The notes under the pieces: model-generated
Databases searched by the model: none
Told to the model about the DNA's origin: nothing
The model's input: the letters and a program-made list of their open reading frames with translations, nothing else
Source: Polluticoccus soli
GTDB lineage: Bacteria > Bacteroidota > Bacteroidia > Chitinophagales > Chitinophagaceae
Direction: 5' to 3'
Length of the DNA: 64,000 nucleotides
Assembly: GCF_029269745.1 (NCBI RefSeq)
Contig: NZ_JARJHT010000001.1
Coordinates: 62,001-126,000, forward strand
Program-made: the position numbers and the translations under genes
Part shown: piece after piece, positions 60,757-64,000 of the stretch
How positions within the stretch are numbered: position 1 is the first letter of the stretch
Layout: every line of letters starts with the position of its first letter

Positions 60757-61530
60757 ATGCGTGCTATTTGGACAGGTGCAATAGGATTTGGCTTGGTGAA
60801 CATCCCGATACGGATATTCAGCGCCACACAGTCGAGTACTCTCGACCTCGACATGCTCGACAAAAAAGACCACTCAAACATTAGGTTTCAGAGGATAAAT
60901 GAGAATACCGGCAAGGTGGTAGAATGGGCCAATATCGTAAAAGGCTATAAACACGAAGGTGAATATATAGTACTGGACGACGAGGACTTTGAAAAGGCCA
61001 GCCCCGAAAAAAGCAAGATGATCGAGATACAGGAGTTCGTGAAAGAAACGGAAATAGATCCCGCTTTCTTCGATTCGCCCTACTATCTCGAACCTGGCAA
61101 AGGCGGAGAGAAAGCCTATGCCTTATTGCGCGCAGCGCTTAAAGAAACCGGTAAGGTTGCGTTGGGCACGTACGTAATGCGCACAAAAGAGAACTTCTGT
61201 ATGCTGCGTGAGGCCAACAATATGATCATACTGTTCAAACTGCGGTTTCCTGAGGAGATACGCGATGCCAGCGATCTGAATATACCGGAAAAAACAGAGG
61301 TTAAGGCCGCAGAGTTGAAAATGGCAACAAGCCTTATCAACCAGCTCACGCCAAAAAAGTTTGATATCACTAAGTACAAAGACACCTATTCGGCCGAACT
61401 GATGAACATGATAGAAGCCAAGGCCAGCGGCGTAAAACCTAAAAAAACTGCGATCAAGATGGTGAAGAGCAAGTCTAAAGACCTGATGGCGCAACTTAAA
61501 GAAAGCCTGGAGCGTAAAAAAGCATCGTAA
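60757..61530 (+). CDS. ku: Ku protein of non-homologous end joining
   Basis: 257 aa from the ATG at 60757; MRAIWTGAIGFGLVNIPIRIF is the universal bacterial Ku start, so the longer GTG frame at 60688 is rejected. A single Ku core domain (beta-barrel ring, with HSNIRFQRINENTGKVV and VWANIVKGY-like strands), then a short Lys-rich C-terminal tail. Bacterial Ku forms a homodimer that threads onto double-strand ends and recruits LigD. The LigD phosphoesterase frame starts 2 nt after the stop, so both are in one operon. Confidence 0.95.
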   Translation: MRAIWTGAIGFGLVNIPIRIFSATQSSTLDLDMLDKKDHSNIRFQRINENTGKVVEWANIVKGYKHEGEYIVLDDEDFEKASPEKSKMIEIQEFVKETEIDPAFFDSPYYLEPGKGGEKAYALLRAALKETGKVALGTYVMRTKENFCMLREANNMIILFKLRFPEEIRDASDLNIPEKTEVKAAELKMATSLINQLTPKKFDITKYKDTYSAELMNMIEAKASGVKPKKTAIKMVKSKSKDLMAQLKESLERKKAS

Positions 61531-61532
61531 GC

Positions 61533-62210
61533 ATGAGCCTGACAAAATATAAGCAGAAGCGAAAATTTACCGAAACACCTGAGCCTACCGGCAAAGCAAA
61601 CAAGCAGAACGATAAACTCACGTTTGTGATACAGCGGCACCATGCCTCGCACCTGCACTACGACTTCAGGTTGGAACTAAATGGTACGTTGAAAAGCTGG
61701 GCCGTGCCCAAAGGCCCTTCCCTCAACCCAAAAGACAAACGCCTGGCCATGATGGTAGAAGACCATCCGCTGGAGTACGCCAGTTTTGAAGGCGATATAC
61801 CTCCCGGTAATTATGGCGCCGGGCACGTAGATATTTGGGACCATGGTACATATGACCCGGTGGACGAAAAAGGAGAGGTTATTTCCGCGACACAGTTTGC
61901 GAAAAGTCTTCGTAGTGGCAGTATTAAGTTTCGAATGAAGGGGCGGAAGTTGAAAGGTGAGTTTGCCCTCGTGAAACTGAAAAGCGATGAGAAAAGCTGG
62001 CTGCTCATCAAGCATCGCGACGACCATGCTACCGACGATGATTACAATGCAGAAGACCACGCAAAGAAAAGCTCGTTAGCATATACAGCAGCCCGTGCTG
62101 CAGGCACCATCTCCATCTCTAAAAAAGCAGTAAAGAAAGCTGCAACAAAAAAGGTTGCCGCTAAGAAAGCTGTCGCTGTAAAAAAAAAGAGCAGCCTGAA
62201 GAAGAGTTGA
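61533..62210 (+). CDS. ligD: LigD 3'-phosphoesterase domain (first part of a split LigD)
   Basis: 225 aa. The phosphoesterase (PE) domain covers about 28-165: H36/H37, then LHYDFRLELNGTLKSWAVPKGP with H42, D44 and R46, and EDHPLEYASFEGDIPPGNYGAG with H78, matching the catalytic set known from Pseudomonas LigD. It trims 3' ends during end joining. A 45-residue Lys/Ala-rich tail follows and ends at TGA 62208-62210. Just before the end lies a run of nine A (62180-62188). The ligase-polymerase part continues in the -1 frame. Either PE is a separate protein, or a frameshift links it to the rest. Confidence 0.93.
   Translation: MSLTKYKQKRKFTETPEPTGKANKQNDKLTFVIQRHHASHLHYDFRLELNGTLKSWAVPKGPSLNPKDKRLAMMVEDHPLEYASFEGDIPPGNYGAGHVDIWDHGTYDPVDEKGEVISATQFAKSLRSGSIKFRMKGRKLKGEFALVKLKSDEKSWLLIKHRDDHATDDDYNAEDHAKKSSLAYTAARAAGTISISKKAVKKAATKKVAAKKAVAVKKKSSLKKS
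62183..62189 (+). other. A-AAA-AAG slippery heptamer in the LigD junction
   Basis: In the PE reading frame the codons are GTA-AAA-AAA-AAG, so A183-AAA-AAG is exactly phased for a -1 slip. A slip would bypass the stop at 62208 and join the ligase frame, reading EQPEEELKSAYRP next. The full A9 run also allows RNA-polymerase slippage. No strong stimulatory stem is evident downstream. Confidence 0.55.
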
Positions 62211-64000
62211 AGTCTGCCTACAGACCAACATTTCGCAGTCGACCTTCGAAATACAACGATTTCATTAAGCCAATGCTGGCCAAGCTACACGATAAGGCAT
62301 TCGATCGCGAAGGATGGATATTTGAGATAAAATGGGATGGTTACCGCGCCATAGCAGAAGTGAATGGTAAAAACTCGCGCATGTATTCACGCAACGGTTT
62401 GGCTTTTGAAAATGAATATGCCGTTGTATTTGATGAACTGAATCGGATAAAGAAAAAAATGGTGTTGGATGGTGAGCTGGTAGCGTTCGGAGAGAATGGC
62501 ATGCCCAGCTTCCAGGCCATACAGCAATACGATCCTGCAACTACTCCCCTCGTCTACTACGTGTTCGACATATTGTACCTCAACGGAAAATCGTTGGAGA
62601 ACAGTCCGCTACTAGAACGAAAACAGATACTCAAAGATCTGTTGCCTGAAAGCGATATTATTAAATACTGCGACCATATTGAAACCTACGGGCTGGAATT
62701 CTTCGAGCTGATGCAGCAACAAGGATTGGAAGGCATGATAGCCAAACGCGGCGACAGCAGGTATATTGAAGACAGCCGCAGCAGTGACTGGCTAAAGGTA
62801 AAACACATGTTGACCGACGAAGCTGTGATAGCAGGCTATACGGCACCACGCGGCGGGCGAAGCTATTTCGGCGCGCTGATACTGGGAAGCTATGAAAAAG
62901 GCAAGCTCAAATACATTGGCCATACCGGTACGGGCTTTACGCAGAAGACACTGAAAGAAGTACACGCCAAACTGCAGGAGCTGGAAACTGATGAAAGCCC
63001 CTTCGACGAAAAGGTGAAAGTTAACTCGCCTGTTACCTGGGTAAAACCTAAGCTGGTTTGCAATCTTAAGTTTACCGAAGTGACGGCCGATGGCAACCGC
63101 AGACACCCGGTATTTATGGGGTTGCGGAAGGACAAAGCAGCTAAAGAAGTAAAACTGGAAGCACCAGTTGCTAAAGACAAAACAGAACCTGTTACTGCAC
63201 AAGAAAAAGCTATGGAGAAAACAACTACCGTCGGCGGCAAGAAACTGGCGCTGACCAACCTGGATAAAGTATACTGGCCCGACGAAGGTTATACCAAGGG
63301 TGATGTCATCAACTACTATAGCGAGATGGCTAAACACATGATCAAATATCTGAAAGGACGTCCGGAATCGCTGATGCGAACGCCTAACGGAATAACAGGA
63401 GGAGCCTTTTATCATAAAGATGCAGGCGAACATGCGCCTGATTGGATGGAAACCTACCCGGTTTGGTCAGAAAGTTCAAACAAAACCGTAGACTACCTGG
63501 TTTGTAACGACAAGCCCTCGCTACTGTACATCGCCAATCTTGGTTGCATTGAGATAAATCCATGGAACTCAACCATAAAACATCCTGATAATCCTGATTA
63601 TTTCATCATGGACATAGATCCGTCTGAAAAAAACACGTTCGACCAGGTGGTAGAGTGTGCACAGGTGATCAAGGAAATACTGGATAAGGCGGGTGCAGAA
63701 TCCTATTGTAAAACATCGGGCTCCACCGGATTACACATATATGTACCTCTCGGCGCAAAGTATACTTACGAAGAAGCGAAGCAGTTTGCAGAGATGATCG
63801 CGCAATTTGCCCAGGAACAGCTGCCTGACTTCACAACATTGGAGCGGTCGCTATCTAAACGCGGCAAAGACCAGATATACATAGACTACTTGCAAAATCG
63901 CCGCGGCCAAACGCTGAGCAGCGTTTACAGCCTGCGTCCAAAACCTGGAGCACCTGTATCTACCCCACTTGAATGGAAGGAAGTAAAAAAAGGTCTGCAC
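62207..64000 (+). CDS. ligD: LigD ATP-dependent ligase and polymerase domains, 3' end beyond the window
   Basis: Open from before 62207 to the window edge (about 597 codons seen) in the -1 frame relative to PE. The ligase domain begins NDFIKPMLAKL; the adenylated Lys is in EIKWDGYRA, with VLDGELVAF, VFDILYLNG, GLEGMIAKR and SSDWLKVKH following, then an OB-fold. A Lys-rich linker leads to the primase-polymerase domain from about 63235: LTNLDKVYWPDEGYTKGDVINYY, DYFIMDIDPSE (metal site), TSGSTGLHIYVPL and SLSKRGKDQIYIDYLQN. Possible own starts are TTG 62207 (overlapping the PE stop) or ATG 62270; otherwise it is made by frameshift from PE. Domain order PE-LIG-POL is common in Bacteroidota. Confidence 0.92.
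   Translation, partial: MKSAYRPTFRSRPSKYNDFIKPMLAKLHDKAFDREGWIFEIKWDGYRAIAEVNGKNSRMYSRNGLAFENEYAVVFDELNRIKKKMVLDGELVAFGENGMPSFQAIQQYDPATTPLVYYVFDILYLNGKSLENSPLLERKQILKDLLPESDIIKYCDHIETYGLEFFELMQQQGLEGMIAKRGDSRYIEDSRSSDWLKVKHMLTDEAVIAGYTAPRGGRSYFGALILGSYEKGKLKYIGHTGTGFTQKTLKEVHAKLQELETDESPFDEKVKVNSPVTWVKPKLVCNLKFTEVTADGNRRHPVFMGLRKDKAAKEVKLEAPVAKDKTEPVTAQEKAMEKTTTVGGKKLALTNLDKVYWPDEGYTKGDVINYYSEMAKHMIKYLKGRPESLMRTPNGITGGAFYHKDAGEHAPDWMETYPVWSESSNKTVDYLVCNDKPSLLYIANLGCIEINPWNSTIKHPDNPDYFIMDIDPSEKNTFDQVVECAQVIKEILDKAGAESYCKTSGSTGLHIYVPLGAKYTYEEAKQFAEMIAQFAQEQLPDFTTLERSLSKRGKDQIYIDYLQNRRGQTLSSVYSLRPKPGAPVSTPLEWKEVKKGLH

Noticed and set aside
1-64000. tRNA, rRNA, CRISPR, prophage or complete insertion sequence
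   Set aside because: Scanned by eye on both strands: no cloverleaf T-arm pattern, no regularly spaced repeats and no phage or classical transposase genes apart from the RAYT.

Overview
The window looks like a piece of a Bacteroidota chromosome, most likely Chitinophagales or a close relative. The evidence is: seven proteins with type IX secretion (T9SS) C-terminal sorting domains, promoters of the TTTG-N19/20-TAnnTTTG type, a B12 outer-membrane uptake locus built on the Bacteroidota plan, and many short intergenic hairpin terminators. Base composition is moderate and genes are dense on both strands. I saw no tRNA, rRNA, CRISPR array, prophage or complete insertion sequence apart from one REP-associated transposase (RAYT).

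Layout. 0-5 kb: the start of a gene cut by the window edge, rdgB, a GNAT acetyltransferase, an M23 peptidase and a T9SS protein. 5-15 kb: a four-Fn3 T9SS protein, a PAS histidine kinase/receiver pair, a cysteine desulfurase and a large Ig-like T9SS protein. 14.6-16.1 kb: a non-coding, repeat-rich island around a RAYT gene flanked by inverted REP elements. 16-22.6 kb: SRPBCC, CAP, DoxX, CNNM/CorC and GNAT proteins, a tandem pair of small secreted proteins, and a YhhQ-type transporter. 22.6-25.1 kb: an ECF sigma factor followed by a membrane-tethered protein ending in an outer-membrane barrel. 25.4-30.6 kb: a tiny lipoprotein, then two T9SS type-B proteins on either side of pth. 30.6-46.5 kb: housekeeping and transport genes (MATE, FkbM methyltransferase, P5C dehydrogenase, ndk, DHH phosphoesterase, twin FKBPs, M1 peptidase, mutS, a YdcF-like protein, two very acidic proteins, an APC permease). 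47-52.3 kb: a B12 riboswitch operon on the minus strand. 52.3-60.6 kb: rlmB, yebC, a receiver, rsmG, a glycosyltransferase, tgt and an LptF/G permease. 60.7-64 kb: an NHEJ operon (Ku, LigD), running off the end.

Genes that appear to work together: the promoter, riboswitch, DUF4465 protein, T9SS surface protein, YncE/BtuG-like propeller and BtuB-like receptor form a cobalamin capture and import operon. Ku and LigD form a two-component end-joining module; here LigD is split between its phosphoesterase and ligase-polymerase parts by a -1 frame change directly after an A9 run containing a correctly phased A-AAA-AAG site. YhhQ and Tgt both serve queuosine modification but are 36 kb apart.

The most interesting points are the split LigD with its slippery site, the T9SS-equipped B12 locus, the RAYT flanked by REP hairpins that show compensatory base changes, a predicted envelope-spanning sigma-associated protein, and a Tgt lacking two zinc-ligand cysteines.
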